From assembly GCF_037652055.1 (NCBI RefSeq), contig NZ_JBBKAH010000005.1, positions 62,001 through 126,000 on the forward strand: 64,000 nt of DNA, given 5' to 3'. The translations under genes and the position numbers were made by a program. Origin of the DNA: Pelagibius sp037652055. GTDB taxonomy: Bacteria; Pseudomonadota; Alphaproteobacteria; Kiloniellales; Kiloniellaceae. Shown piece by piece: positions 24,870-34,066 of the stretch. Under the pieces are notes generated by a model. That model ran no database searches, was not told the DNA's origin, and saw only the letters and a list, made by a program, of their open reading frames with translations. Each line of letters begins with the position of its first letter. Within the stretch, counting starts at the first letter, position 1.

Positions 24870-25888
24870 GGGTGGTTCATCCTATGGTCTCGACTGCCAC
24901 ACCCATGGACCACGAGAAGAAGGCCCCCAGCGGCATGATCGGGTTGCTCAAGAGGCTCTTCCGCATGCGCGAAACGGGCCTGATCCTCATCATTCTCGCC
25001 CTTTTTGTGGTGATGTCCTTCGCATCACCCTACTTCCTGACCTGGGTCAACATGCGCGCCATGGCGATGGCCTTCGCCGTGGAGGGCATCGTCGTGGTCG
25101 GCATGACCATCCTGCTGGTGTCAGGCGGCATCGACCTCTCCGTCGGCTCCGTGACCGCGCTCGCCATGGTCATCGCCGGCCTGTTGTTCCTCAACGGGGT
25201 CGACCCTTGGACCGCCTCGCTGATCTCCATCGCCGCCTGTACTGCCATCGGCGCCGGCATGGGCTTTTTCGTGACGCGGGTCGGCCTGCACCACTTCATC
25301 GTATCCCTCGCGGTCATGGTCATCGCCCGCGGCGCCTGCCTGCTCGGAACCGGTGGCAGACCGCTCGGCCTCTTCACCCTGCCGCCGGAGTTCAAGTTCA
25401 TCGGCCAAGGATCGATCGGCGTGATTCCCGTCGTCATCGTGATCTTCGTCGTCGTCGTGGTTGGCTTCGACTTCATGCTGCGGCGCACGACGCTGTTCCG
25501 GAAGGTCTTCTATACCGGAAGCAACGAAAAGGCCGCTGCCTACTCCGGCATACGCACCAAGAAGGTCGTCTTCCTGACCACCACGCTCTGCTCAGCGCTC
25601 TGCGGCGTCGCGGGCATCATCTACATGGCCCGCTTCGGCTCGGCCCAGCCGACCTTCGGCATCGGCATGGAATTGAACGTGATCGCCGCGGCGGTGATCG
25701 GCGGCGCCAGCCTGTCCGGCGGGACGGGCACCATCTTTGGCGCCATATTGGGCGCCATCCTGCTTTCCGTTGTTTCCAGCTCCCTCGCCCTGCTGGACGT
25801 CTCGGTCTACTGGCAGGATATCATTCGCGGTTCGATCCTGCTCGCCGCCGTATCCATCGATCACTATCTCAACAAGCGGCGCGGCTGA
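24866..25888 (+). CDS. Sugar ABC transporter permease (RbsC type)
   Basis: A 340-residue BPD_transp_2 permease with about eight or more hydrophobic segments. It has the family hallmark LLVSGGIDLSVGSVTALAMV near residues 90-109, the coupling segment YTGSNEKAAAYSGIRTKKV near 213-231, and the late GGASLSGGTGTIFGAILGA. It overlaps the ATPase stop. Only one permease gene is present, so the channel is presumably a homodimer, unlike the LsrC/LsrD heterodimer of AI-2 importers. Confidence 0.92.
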   Translation: MRVVHPMVSTATPMDHEKKAPSGMIGLLKRLFRMRETGLILIILALFVVMSFASPYFLTWVNMRAMAMAFAVEGIVVVGMTILLVSGGIDLSVGSVTALAMVIAGLLFLNGVDPWTASLISIAACTAIGAGMGFFVTRVGLHHFIVSLAVMVIARGACLLGTGGRPLGLFTLPPEFKFIGQGSIGVIPVVIVIFVVVVVGFDFMLRRTTLFRKVFYTGSNEKAAAYSGIRTKKVVFLTTTLCSALCGVAGIIYMARFGSAQPTFGIGMELNVIAAAVIGGASLSGGTGTIFGAILGAILLSVVSSSLALLDVSVYWQDIIRGSILLAAVSIDHYLNKRRG

Positions 25889-25893
25889 CCCAG

Positions 25894-26874
25894 ATGGCTG
25901 ACAGAAAAGACGACTTCGAGTCGATCCGGCAGATACACACGGTGCTCGTGCTGCATTTCCTCGAGGGAATGAAGCAATCGGAGATCGCCAGGAAGCTCAA
26001 TCTTTCGACCTCCAAGGTGAACCGGTTGATCACCCAGGGCCGACGGCTGGGCATGGTGAAGATCGCTGTCGAGAGCCCCTTCCAGCGCCTTGTCGATTTG
26101 GAAACCGCCCTGGTGGAGGCGACTTCGCTCACGGAATCCGTGGTCGCACCGACAATCTCCGGCAATCCCGACACCAACCTGCAGCAGGTCGGACGGGCCG
26201 CCGCCAACCTGCTTCTGCAGAGCCTGCGGGACGGCGACGTCATCGCGATCACCGGCGGCAAGGCAGTCAGCGCCGTGGTCGACAACCTGACGCCGGAGCG
26301 GGCCTTTAAAGTGACCGTGGTGCCGCTGACCGGCGGCGTACAGGGCAAGTACTACACCGACGTCAACCACCTCGCCACGCAGCTCGCCGAGCGCCTTGGA
26401 GGCTCCACCCTCCTGGTTCATGCACCGCTCTTCGCCGAGAGCCAGGAGCAGCGGGACATGCTCATGGCCATGAGTTCTGTAAAAGAAGTCTTCGACTTGG
26501 CGCGCTCGGCATCCGTGGCACTGGTCGGCATCGGTTCGATCCAGCCGCCAGCCTCCAGCTACTACGATCTCCACCCGCTCCCCAACCCGGAGCGAGAGAT
26601 GCTCGTCAGCAGCGGCGCCGTCGGCGAATTCCTGGCGCACCTGATCCGCGAGGACGGTTCGTTGGCGGACTATCCGCTCAACTCGCGCCTCGTCGCCCTC
26701 GACCCGCAGGAACTGGCGCGCTGCCCCTGCACCATCGGCGTGGCGGCCGGCCCGGAGAAGGTCCAACCGATCCACGCGGCCCTGAACGGAGACTATCTCG
26801 ACTCTCTCATCCTCGATGAGAAAACCGCAGAGGCCGTCCTCAAAACCATGGGAAGTGTACAGAATGTCGCATGA
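25894..26874 (+). CDS. SorC/DeoR-like sugar-binding transcriptional regulator
   Basis: A 326-residue regulator of the SorC family (LsrR, EryD, SorC). The N-terminal HTH reads FLEGMKQSEIARKLNLSTSK (residues ~23-42) followed by VNRLITQGRRLGMVKI. The C-terminal sugar-binding domain contains GDVIAITGGKAVSAVVDNL and VVPLTGGVQGK, the phosphosugar-binding glycine loop of the family. The gene is embedded between the transporter and the catabolic genes, the same place EryD/LsrR-type regulators take, and probably represses the whole locus from the palindromes near 22047-22160 until a phosphorylated intermediate appears. Confidence 0.9.
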   Translation: MADRKDDFESIRQIHTVLVLHFLEGMKQSEIARKLNLSTSKVNRLITQGRRLGMVKIAVESPFQRLVDLETALVEATSLTESVVAPTISGNPDTNLQQVGRAAANLLLQSLRDGDVIAITGGKAVSAVVDNLTPERAFKVTVVPLTGGVQGKYYTDVNHLATQLAERLGGSTLLVHAPLFAESQEQRDMLMAMSSVKEVFDLARSASVALVGIGSIQPPASSYYDLHPLPNPEREMLVSSGAVGEFLAHLIREDGSLADYPLNSRLVALDPQELARCPCTIGVAAGPEKVQPIHAALNGDYLDSLILDEKTAEAVLKTMGSVQNVA

Positions 26875-27859
26875 AGTCCTTACCCGTACCCTCGGATCCT
26901 CCGGCATTGAAGCCTCCGCCGTGGGGCTTGGCACCTGGGCCATCGGAGGCTGGATGTGGGGCGGCACCGACGAGGCGCAGTCCATCGCGGCGATCCAGGC
27001 ATCGCTCGACGAAGGCATCTCGCTGGTCGATACCGCCCCGGCCTACGGACAAGGACTCTCGGAAGAGATCGTCGGCAAGGCGATCAAAGGCCGGCGCGAC
27101 AGCGTGGTGCTCGCGACCAAGTGCGGCCTCGTCTGGCATACGCAGAAGGGCAACCACTTCTTCGACTACGAAGGACGCCCGGTTCACCGCTACCTTGGCA
27201 AAGAATCTATCCTCTTCGAGGTCGAGCAGAGCCTGCAGCGCCTCGGCACCGACTACATCGACCATTACATCACCCATTGGCAGGACCCGACCACGCCCAT
27301 CGCCGAAACTGTGGAGGCGCTCGAGAGCCTGAAGCAACAGGGCAAGATCCGCTCCTTCGGAGCCAGCAACGTCTCGCCGGAAGACCTCAAGGCCTACGTT
27401 GCAGCCGGACCGCTGGATGCAATCCAGGAAGAATACAGCATGGTGAAGCGCGACATCGAGTCGACACTGCTGCCGATCTGCGCCAAACACGGCGTCTCGA
27501 CGCTCAGCTATTCCTCCCTCGCCCTCGGCCTGCTGTCCGGCAAGATCGGGCCGGGGCGCAAGTTCGAGGGCGACGACCAACGCCGTGACAGCCCACGCTT
27601 TTCGCTGTCGAACCGGCAGAAGGTCGCGCGCCTGATGGAAAGCATCGCTCCCGTAGCCGAGGCGCACCAGGCGACATCCGCCCAGGTGGTCATCGCTTGG
27701 ACTCTGCAGCAGCCGGGCATCACCTTCTCGCTCTGCGGCGCGCGCAACCCCGATCAGGCGAAGGAGAATGCGAAGGCGGCCCGCATTCGCCTTGATGCAG
27801 ACGAATTGCAAGCCATCAGCGAGGCGGCGACGACACACCTTTCGGATCTCGACGCCTGA
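26864..27859 (+). CDS. Aldo/keto reductase
   Basis: A 331-residue NAD(P)H-dependent aldo/keto reductase of the YajO/GSP69-like group. The catalytic tetrad is visible as D-x-x-x-x-Y in DTAPAYGQGLSEEIVG (residues ~53-68), Lys in LATKCGLVW, and His in YITHWQDP. Late VVIAWTLQQPGITFSLCGAR is the cofactor-binding strand region. ATG 26864 overlaps the SorC gene by 11 bp. It may reduce or oxidise the polyol/sugar or an aldehyde released by the aldolase downstream. Confidence 0.92.
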   Translation: MSHEVLTRTLGSSGIEASAVGLGTWAIGGWMWGGTDEAQSIAAIQASLDEGISLVDTAPAYGQGLSEEIVGKAIKGRRDSVVLATKCGLVWHTQKGNHFFDYEGRPVHRYLGKESILFEVEQSLQRLGTDYIDHYITHWQDPTTPIAETVEALESLKQQGKIRSFGASNVSPEDLKAYVAAGPLDAIQEEYSMVKRDIESTLLPICAKHGVSTLSYSSLALGLLSGKIGPGRKFEGDDQRRDSPRFSLSNRQKVARLMESIAPVAEAHQATSAQVVIAWTLQQPGITFSLCGARNPDQAKENAKAARIRLDADELQAISEAATTHLSDLDA

Positions 27860-27908
27860 GCGTGGGCCAAACCGCAACGACCGTAACGCACATCGCTCCG
27901 GTGGGGCG

Positions 27909-29654
27909 ATGACCAGGACAGCTATGCCAGGACGACGCAGCGAAAACATGGAACGGCTCCGCGCGGATGCGGCCTTCGACGTCATCGTCGTCGGCGGCGG
28001 CATCAACGGAATCGGCGTATTCCGGGAACTCTGCCTACAGGGCCTGCGGGTGCTCCTGGTCGAGCGCGGTGATTTCTGCTCCGGCTGCAGTGCGGCGCCC
28101 TCGCGCATGATCCACGGCGGGCTCCGATACCTGGAAAACGGCGAGTACGGGCTGGTTCGGGAGTCGCTGCGCGAGCGCGATGCCCTGCTGGCCAATGCAC
28201 CCCATATGGTCCGCCCGCTGCCGACGACCATTCCCATTACCTCGCTCCTCTCCGGACTGATGAACGGCGCTGCCGGCTTGCTCGGCTTGGGCAGCCGCCC
28301 GGCCCCTCGGGGCGCGCTGCCGGTGAAACTCGGTCTTTCCCTCTATGACTGGGTGACGCGCCATCGCCGCATCCTGCCGCGCCATACCTTTCGCAGCGCG
28401 GCCGAGACACACCGGCGCTGGCCAAAGCTGACCACGGCCGTGCGCTTTTCGGCAACCTATCACGATGCCTGGATCAGCTATCCTGAGCGCCTCGGTATCG
28501 AGCTGATACTGGACAGCCTGCACCTGTCGCCTGAGAGCGTATCGTTGAACTATGCCGAGATTCTTCCGGCGAGCACTGGCTTTTGCGTAATCGACAAGCA
28601 AACCGGCGAGCGCCTGCCTGTTACAGCCCGGGCCGTAGTGAACGCCACAGGCGCCTGGTTGGATGAGGCCATCGCGCAGCTAAACCGCGGCGGCGGTCCG
28701 GCGGCGGCGCTGGTATCAGGCACCAAAGGTTCTCACCTGATTATCGACAACCCGCGGCTTTTCGACGCACTGGGCGGGCACATGATCTTCTTCGAGAACT
28801 CGGACAGCCGCATCTGCATTGTCTTTCCGTACCTGGGGCGCGTGCTCGCCGGCGCTACCGACATCCGGGTAAAAGCGGTCAGCCGCGTGCGCTGCGAAGA
28901 TGAGGAGCGTGACTACATCCTGGAGTCGCTCCGCCTGGTCTTCCCCACCATTGCGCTGACCACCGAAGAGGTTGTCTACAGTTACAGTGGAATCCGGCCG
29001 CTGCCCAAGAGCGACCATGACTTCACCGGCCGCATCTCCCGCGGACACTTCGTGCACCGCATCGACGGGGCGCTGCCGCAGTACTGCATGGTCGGCGGAA
29101 AGTGGACAACTTTCCGCGCTTTTGCCGAGCAGACCGCAGACCGCGTTCTGACCGACATCGGCCGCCGGCGTAAAGCGCAGAGTCTCGATCTCTCCATAGG
29201 CGGCGGGGCCGAGTTCCCGCAATCTCCCGCCGACCTGGAGAACCGGCTGGCGGCGCGCCACGGCATCACCCCGACCCGGGCGGCCTACCTGGTGGACCTC
29301 TATGGGACGCGGTCGGACGAGGTGCTGCAATTCTGTTCGCGGCGCAACGACGACCGTCCGCTGGACGGGCGCTGCACCACGACCGCAGCGGAGATCGCCT
29401 TCCTGATCCGCCACGAATTCGCCACCGGGCTCGGCGACCTGCTGCTACGCCGCACGCCCCTGGCAATCCGCGGCGAGATCTCGTCGCAACTGATCCGACA
29501 GGTGGCCGATGTCGCCGCCATTGAGCTCGGCTGGAGCGGAGAAGAAAAGGACCGCAACATCGACGACTTCATTGCCGAACTCGGCGACTACCACGGCGTC
29601 TCTGAGGAGACGCTGGAACAGCGTACCCGCGACAGGAGTCTTGAATGCGCGTAA
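27909..29654 (+). CDS. FAD-dependent glycerol-3-phosphate dehydrogenase-like protein (GlpD/EryB type)
   Basis: A 581-residue flavoprotein of the GlpD family. FAD-binding GGGINGIG lies near residues 27-34, with the family segment SRMIHGGLRYLENGEYGLVRE near 62-82. Also seen are the middle motif VVNATGAWLDEA, then YSYSGIRPLPKS and VGGKWTTFRAFAEQTAD, and a C-terminal GlpD-type domain (LIRHEFATGLGDLLLRRT). Starts at 27924 or 27948 are also possible; 27909 has a GGTGGGG ribosome site. Next to an FGGY kinase and a SorC regulator it resembles EryB, which oxidises erythritol phosphate and delivers electrons to the quinone pool at the membrane. The true phosphopolyol is not known. Confidence 0.88.
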   Translation: MTRTAMPGRRSENMERLRADAAFDVIVVGGGINGIGVFRELCLQGLRVLLVERGDFCSGCSAAPSRMIHGGLRYLENGEYGLVRESLRERDALLANAPHMVRPLPTTIPITSLLSGLMNGAAGLLGLGSRPAPRGALPVKLGLSLYDWVTRHRRILPRHTFRSAAETHRRWPKLTTAVRFSATYHDAWISYPERLGIELILDSLHLSPESVSLNYAEILPASTGFCVIDKQTGERLPVTARAVVNATGAWLDEAIAQLNRGGGPAAALVSGTKGSHLIIDNPRLFDALGGHMIFFENSDSRICIVFPYLGRVLAGATDIRVKAVSRVRCEDEERDYILESLRLVFPTIALTTEEVVYSYSGIRPLPKSDHDFTGRISRGHFVHRIDGALPQYCMVGGKWTTFRAFAEQTADRVLTDIGRRRKAQSLDLSIGGGAEFPQSPADLENRLAARHGITPTRAAYLVDLYGTRSDEVLQFCSRRNDDRPLDGRCTTTAAEIAFLIRHEFATGLGDLLLRRTPLAIRGEISSQLIRQVADVAAIELGWSGEEKDRNIDDFIAELGDYHGVSEETLEQRTRDRSLECA

Positions 29655-30487
29655 GTCCCAAAGCCCGCATGAACCGCATGTTCACCCACGGTGCCTGCCT
29701 GGACGTGGCCGTCGACCATGGCGTCTGCAACGAACCAAGCTTCCTTGCTGGCCTCGAGGATATGGCCCGCGTCGTAGACACCCTCATCGCGGCGAAGCCG
29801 GATGCGATCCAGATGAATCAGGGTCAGGCAGACCTGCTGCAGCGCCGGCCGGAGAAGGACAAGCCGGCCCTGGTGATGCGCATCGACATGGGCAACCCCT
29901 ACAACGACCAGCGCCACCGCGTGATGTGGTCCCAGTTGCAGAACCACGAAGAGCCGATCGTCGGCGCGCTGGAGATGGATGCCGCCTGCGTGGTGGTCAA
30001 CCTCTTCATGCTCCCCGACGAGCCGGAGCTCTTTCGCCAGTGCGTCGAGAACATCAGCCGGGTGCGCGCCGCCTGCCACCGCTACGGCATGCCGCTGATG
30101 ATCGAGCCCCTGGTGATGCTGCCCAATGGCGTGCGCGGCGGCTATCAGGTCGACGGCAATGCCGAGAAGATCGTCACCCTGGTGCGCCTCGCCAGCGAGA
30201 TGGGCGCCGACATCATCAAGGCCGATCCGACCGAAAACCCCGAAGATTTCCACCGGGTCGTGGAGGCGGCACGGGTGCCGGTGCTGGTGCGCGGCGGCGG
30301 CAAGGAGGACCTGAAGAATGTCCTGATGAAGTCCGCCGCCCTGCTGTCCCAAGGCGCGAGGGGACTGGTCTACGGCCGCAACATCTACCAGCACGACAAC
30401 CCCAAAGCCGTCGTCAATGCGCTTTTGGCAATGATCCACAAGGGTATCGGCGGCGAGGAAGCCTGGGACATCTACAACCGTGGCTGA
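29645..30487 (+). CDS. Class I aldolase, DhnA/LsrF family
   Basis: A 280-residue (beta/alpha)8 aldolase related to DhnA/FbaB and LsrF. Segments are LDVAVDHGVCNEPSFLAGLE near the N-terminus, EPLVMLPNGVRGGY in the middle, ADIIKADPTENP (~residues 190-201) with the likely Schiff-base Lys, and phosphate-binding VLVRGGGKEDL and GARGLVYGRNIYQH. It overlaps the dehydrogenase end by 10 bp and the kinase start by 8 bp. It would cleave a phosphorylated keto-sugar into two smaller units after kinase and dehydrogenase action. Confidence 0.88.
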   Translation: MRVSPKARMNRMFTHGACLDVAVDHGVCNEPSFLAGLEDMARVVDTLIAAKPDAIQMNQGQADLLQRRPEKDKPALVMRIDMGNPYNDQRHRVMWSQLQNHEEPIVGALEMDAACVVVNLFMLPDEPELFRQCVENISRVRAACHRYGMPLMIEPLVMLPNGVRGGYQVDGNAEKIVTLVRLASEMGADIIKADPTENPEDFHRVVEAARVPVLVRGGGKEDLKNVLMKSAALLSQGARGLVYGRNIYQHDNPKAVVNALLAMIHKGIGGEEAWDIYNRG

Positions 30488-32000
30488 AGACAAGCGCTAC
30501 CTGCTGGGCCTGGATGCCGGCAACACGGTCATCAAGGCGGTCATTTTCGACCTCGAGGGGCGCATCTGCGCCATGCAGGCCCTCGACGGCCGCTCGATCA
30601 CGCCACAGGCCGGCATGGTCGAGCGCGACCTGGAGGAGCTTTGGGCCAACGCCCGGCAGGCGATCCGCGGCTGCATCGAAATGGCGGGGATAGACGCCCG
30701 GCAGATCGCAGCGATCGGCTGCGCCGGCCACGGCAACGGCCTCTACCTGCTGGACAAGGCCGACCGACCGCTGCTCGGCATCCAGTCTCTCGACACCCGC
30801 GCGGCCGCCCTCGCCCGACGGCTCGCGGCAGAGCGGGGCGACCGGCTGCACGGCCTCTGCCTGCAAAAGCCCTGGCCATCGCAGACCCCGACGCTGCTCG
30901 CCTGGGTCAAGGACAACGCCCCCGACGTCTACGCCCGCGCCGGCACGGCCATGCTGTGCAAGGATTTCATCACCTTTAAGCTGACCGGCGAGCGCGTCAG
31001 CGACATTTCGGACATGTCCGGCTGCGGCCTGCTGCGCTTGCCCGACGCCGTCTTCGACGACGACCTGCTCTCGGCCTATGGACTCGCGGAGGCGCGCGGC
31101 CTGTTGCCCCGCCTGGTGCAACCGACGGACATAGCGGGCCGGGTCGACGCCCCGGCGGCCGAGGCCACGGGTCTGGCCGAGGGCACGCCGGTGATCGGCG
31201 GCTTCTTCGACGTCGTGGCCAGCGCCATGGGCTCCGGCGTGGTTGGCGCCGGCGAGGCTTCGATCATAGCCGGAACCTGGTCGATCAATCAGGTCTTCTC
31301 GGCCCGGCCGGTCGTCGATCCCAAGGTCTTCATGGTCGCCGCTTTCGGCCCGCAGCGATACGTGAACATCGAGTCCAGCGCCACCTCCGCAGCGAACCTG
31401 GAGTGGTACGTGCGGACCTTTGTGGAGCGTGCGGGGCACACCGGCGATCCCTTCGCCTTCTGCAACGAATGTGTCGGGTCGCTGACGCCGGCCGCCGACG
31501 ATCCTCTGTTCCACCCCTTTCTCTATGGCTCGGGCCAGGGGGCGGACTGCCGCGCCGGCTTCTACGGCGTCGCCGGCTGGCACGGCGAGGCCCACCTTCT
31601 GCGCGCGCTCTTCGAGGGCGTCATGTTCGAGCATCGCCGTCATATCGAGGTGCTGGCTGCGGCCGGCGTCACCTTTGAACGCGCCGTGCTCTCCGGCGGC
31701 GGCTCGCGCAGTCCTCATTGGCCCCAGATGTTCGCCGACGGCCTGGGCCTGCCCATCGGCGTGGCGGAGGCCTCGGAGACCGGCGCGCTGGGCGCGGCCA
31801 TCGGCGCCGGTATTGCCGCTGGCTTCTTCGCCGACTACGAAGCCGGCATCCGGGCCATGACTCGGCCCAAGGCGGCCTTCACGCCCGACCGGCAGCGCAA
31901 GGCGCACTATGACCGGCGTTACCGGCTCTACCGCGACCTGAGTGAAAACCTGCGGGGTTTCTGGGCGGCGCTGCAAGACGGCGCCGGCGGCAGTGCCTGA
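30480..32000 (+). CDS. FGGY-family carbohydrate kinase
   Basis: A 506-residue FGGY kinase. The N-terminal phosphate motif is LLGLDAGNTVIKAVIFDLEG. The early catalytic region is CAGHGNGLYLLDKADRPLLG, IQSLDTRA follows, and the C-terminal ATPase motif is VLSGGGSRSPHWPQMFADGL with ASETGALGAAIGAG. Length and layout match erythritol/xylulose/AI-2 kinases (EryA, LsrK). The GTG start overlaps the aldolase stop. It phosphorylates the imported polyol or sugar, trapping it and making the inducer for the SorC regulator. It is last in the locus. Confidence 0.92.
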   Translation: MAEDKRYLLGLDAGNTVIKAVIFDLEGRICAMQALDGRSITPQAGMVERDLEELWANARQAIRGCIEMAGIDARQIAAIGCAGHGNGLYLLDKADRPLLGIQSLDTRAAALARRLAAERGDRLHGLCLQKPWPSQTPTLLAWVKDNAPDVYARAGTAMLCKDFITFKLTGERVSDISDMSGCGLLRLPDAVFDDDLLSAYGLAEARGLLPRLVQPTDIAGRVDAPAAEATGLAEGTPVIGGFFDVVASAMGSGVVGAGEASIIAGTWSINQVFSARPVVDPKVFMVAAFGPQRYVNIESSATSAANLEWYVRTFVERAGHTGDPFAFCNECVGSLTPAADDPLFHPFLYGSGQGADCRAGFYGVAGWHGEAHLLRALFEGVMFEHRRHIEVLAAAGVTFERAVLSGGGSRSPHWPQMFADGLGLPIGVAEASETGALGAAIGAGIAAGFFADYEAGIRAMTRPKAAFTPDRQRKAHYDRRYRLYRDLSENLRGFWAALQDGAGGSA

Positions 32001-32036
32001 CCGCCGCCGGGAGCAGGGCTCCATCATCGCGCGGCT

Positions 32037-32678
32037 CTACGCGGCGGTCAGAGCAGACCAGATCATCAGCACCCCGAAGGCCACGAAGATCATGCCGGTC
32101 AGCATCCGTCCGCGTCTCGCATGCTCTGGCGCGCGGAGCAGTCGGACCAGATGCCGGGCTCCGAGCGCGTAGCCGCCTAGGACGATAAGCTTCACGGCCA
32201 GGAAGCTTGCAACCAGAAGGGCAAGTACAGACGGACCGCTCCCCGCCGGAATGAACTGGGGAAACAGCGCGGCGAAGAAAAGCACGGCCTTTGGATTACT
32301 GATCCCAACACCGAAGGAGTGGAGCCAAAGCGCCAACCCGCTTCCCCCGTGGCCTTTTTCCCGGGCTCTTTCCATGCTCGGATTCTCTTGCCGCGGGGCG
32401 GAACGAAGAAAAGTCCATCCGAGCCAGATGATGTAGGAAGCGCCCGCCAGGCGCAGGACGAGGAAGGCCACAGGATAGGCCAAGAGCAGAGCGCCCAACC
32501 CGACGACGGAAAGAGTGGCCAATAACGCGATCGCGAGCAGATCGCCGCTCAGAGCAGCCAATGCGCGGCGCCATCCGTGGGCAATGGCGTTGTTCACGAT
32601 GAACAACGTGGACGGCCCGGGGCTCGCGATCTGAAGCGCGCTGACCATCAGGAATGTGAGGTAGGCTGGGAGTTCCAT
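32037..32678 (-). CDS. LysE/RhtB-family exporter
   Basis: A 213-residue membrane exporter of the LysE family. It has about six hydrophobic helices and the N-terminal hallmark ALQIASPGPSTLFIVNNAIA with GWRRALAALSGDLLAI (residues ~14-50). After a charged central loop (~96-108) comes GVGISNPKAVLFFAALFPQF, the second family signature. Such proteins export amino acids or homoserine lactone-type molecules. It converges with the kinase gene (36-bp gap), and nothing shows a functional link with its neighbours. Confidence 0.92.
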   Translation of the reverse strand: MELPAYLTFLMVSALQIASPGPSTLFIVNNAIAHGWRRALAALSGDLLAIALLATLSVVGLGALLLAYPVAFLVLRLAGASYIIWLGWTFLRSAPRQENPSMERAREKGHGGSGLALWLHSFGVGISNPKAVLFFAALFPQFIPAGSGPSVLALLVASFLAVKLIVLGGYALGARHLVRLLRAPEHARRGRMLTGMIFVAFGVLMIWSALTAA

Positions 32679-32752
32679 CGTACACCGGGGGCAGTAAGGT
32701 CTTCAGGGATCCTGACGGACCGGACGCGACCACGCGCCTTCGGGAATGCAGC

Positions 32753-33688
32753 TCAATCGGGCAGAGGGATATGCTCATCCCGGTCGTCGACCGGCAGATC
32801 GAAGCGCCCTCTGCCCCAGTTCTCGGCGCGCCACTCAGCTTTGGCCTCTTCGATGCGCTCTTGCGACGACGCGACAAAATTCCACCAGATGTATCGGGGG
32901 CCCGGAAAGGTCTCGCCGCCGAGGATCATGAGCCTCGCGCCCCGGTCTCCAGCCGCGACGGTGATCCTGTCGCCTGGGCGGAAGACCATCATCTGAGGTG
33001 CCGCAAAATCCTGGCCGGCGATCGAGATCGAGCCTTCGACGATGTAGATGCCCCGGTCCTCGTGATCGTCTGGCATCGGCAGCCGGCTACCGGGTTCGAG
33101 TTGCACGTCAGCGTAGAACGTCTCGGAGAACATCGTCGCGGGCGCGACCTTGCCATATGCGTTGCCGAGGATAAGCCGAACCGAGACACCGCGGTCCCCG
33201 ACCACAGGCAGCGTTTCCTTGCCGTAATGATCGAAGGTGGGCGCCACATCCTCATGCGTGTCAGGCAGGGCCAGCCAGGTTTGGATGCCGAACAGACTGT
33301 TCGGACCGCTCCGGGCAGCCGCGGAGGTACGCTCCGAGTGGGTCACGCCCCGCCCGGCGACCATCCAGTTCAGTGCACCAGGGCTGATGATCTGGTCGGC
33401 GCCGGTGCTGTCCCGATGGTGAAAGTCACCGCGATAAAGGTAGGTGACAGTTCCGAGCCCGATATGTGGGTGCGGTCGTACATCGACGCCCTGTCCGGTC
33501 AGCAATTCGGCAGGGCCGGCCTGGTCGAAGAAGATGAACGGACCGACCATCTGCCGCTTCGGCGCAGGCAATGCGCGCCGGACCTCGAAACCGCCGAGGT
33601 CGCGGGAACGCGGGACGATGAGGGTTTCGATCGCGTCGATCCCGACCTCATCGGGACAGCCCGGTTCAACAGCTGGGTTCCAGCTCAT
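32753..33688 (-). CDS. Pirin family protein
   Basis: A 311-residue bicupin of the pirin family. The N-terminal cupin carries the metal ligands in DVRPHPHIGLGTVTYLYRGD (His-x-His) and later MVAGRGVTHSERT, whose His completes the site. The C-terminal cupin follows EDRGIYIVEGSISIAGQDF. Bacterial pirins can act as quercetin 2,3-dioxygenases or as redox-responsive regulators. It is followed on the same strand by an ABM monooxygenase upstream and lies near several quinone-oxidoreductase-like genes, suggesting electrophile or flavonoid/quinone handling. Confidence 0.92.
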   Translation of the reverse strand: MSWNPAVEPGCPDEVGIDAIETLIVPRSRDLGGFEVRRALPAPKRQMVGPFIFFDQAGPAELLTGQGVDVRPHPHIGLGTVTYLYRGDFHHRDSTGADQIISPGALNWMVAGRGVTHSERTSAAARSGPNSLFGIQTWLALPDTHEDVAPTFDHYGKETLPVVGDRGVSVRLILGNAYGKVAPATMFSETFYADVQLEPGSRLPMPDDHEDRGIYIVEGSISIAGQDFAAPQMMVFRPGDRITVAAGDRGARLMILGGETFPGPRYIWWNFVASSQERIEEAKAEWRAENWGRGRFDLPVDDRDEHIPLPD

Positions 33689-33716
33689 TCGACCTCCAAT
33701 ATTCCTGCTATGACAG

Positions 33717-34013
33717 TCATGTCACGGATCCCTGCACCACGTGGATCACGATCGGTTCTTCATGGAGCAGTGGCTCTAGCACCGACATGAAGCGGGCATG
33801 CGCCTCGCTCGGCTCGAAGCCGTTCACATGCGCCTCGAGATCCCGCCACGCGACTTCCAGGAGAAAGGTATTCCGGTCATCCAACGTCTGGACGAGACGG
33901 TGGCGGAGGTGACCGTCCGCGGCGGCGAGAAGCGGACGGACCGAGTCGAAGGCGTCCTCGAAGCCCGATCCGTTGCCCGGCTGGACTCGCAATATCGCGA
34001 GTTCGATGACCAT
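33717..34013 (-). CDS. Antibiotic biosynthesis monooxygenase (ABM) domain protein
   Basis: A 98-residue single-domain ABM protein. It has the dimeric ferredoxin-like fold hallmarks MVIELAILRVQPGNGSGFED at the start, FLLEVAWRDLEAHVNGF in the middle (the E-x-W/x-D-x-x-A-H signature) and a final beta strand PIVIHVVQGS. ABM proteins include cofactor-free quinone-forming monooxygenases and heme-degrading enzymes. It lies 28 bp upstream of the pirin gene and 53 bp downstream of the oxidoreductase, a likely co-transcribed set. Confidence 0.88.
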   Translation of the reverse strand: MVIELAILRVQPGNGSGFEDAFDSVRPLLAAADGHLRHRLVQTLDDRNTFLLEVAWRDLEAHVNGFEPSEAHARFMSVLEPLLHEEPIVIHVVQGSVT

Positions 34014-34066
34014 GCTGGCTCTCCTCCGGGGGACGGCCCGGGCACGCCTCGGGCCGTCCGAAAAGA

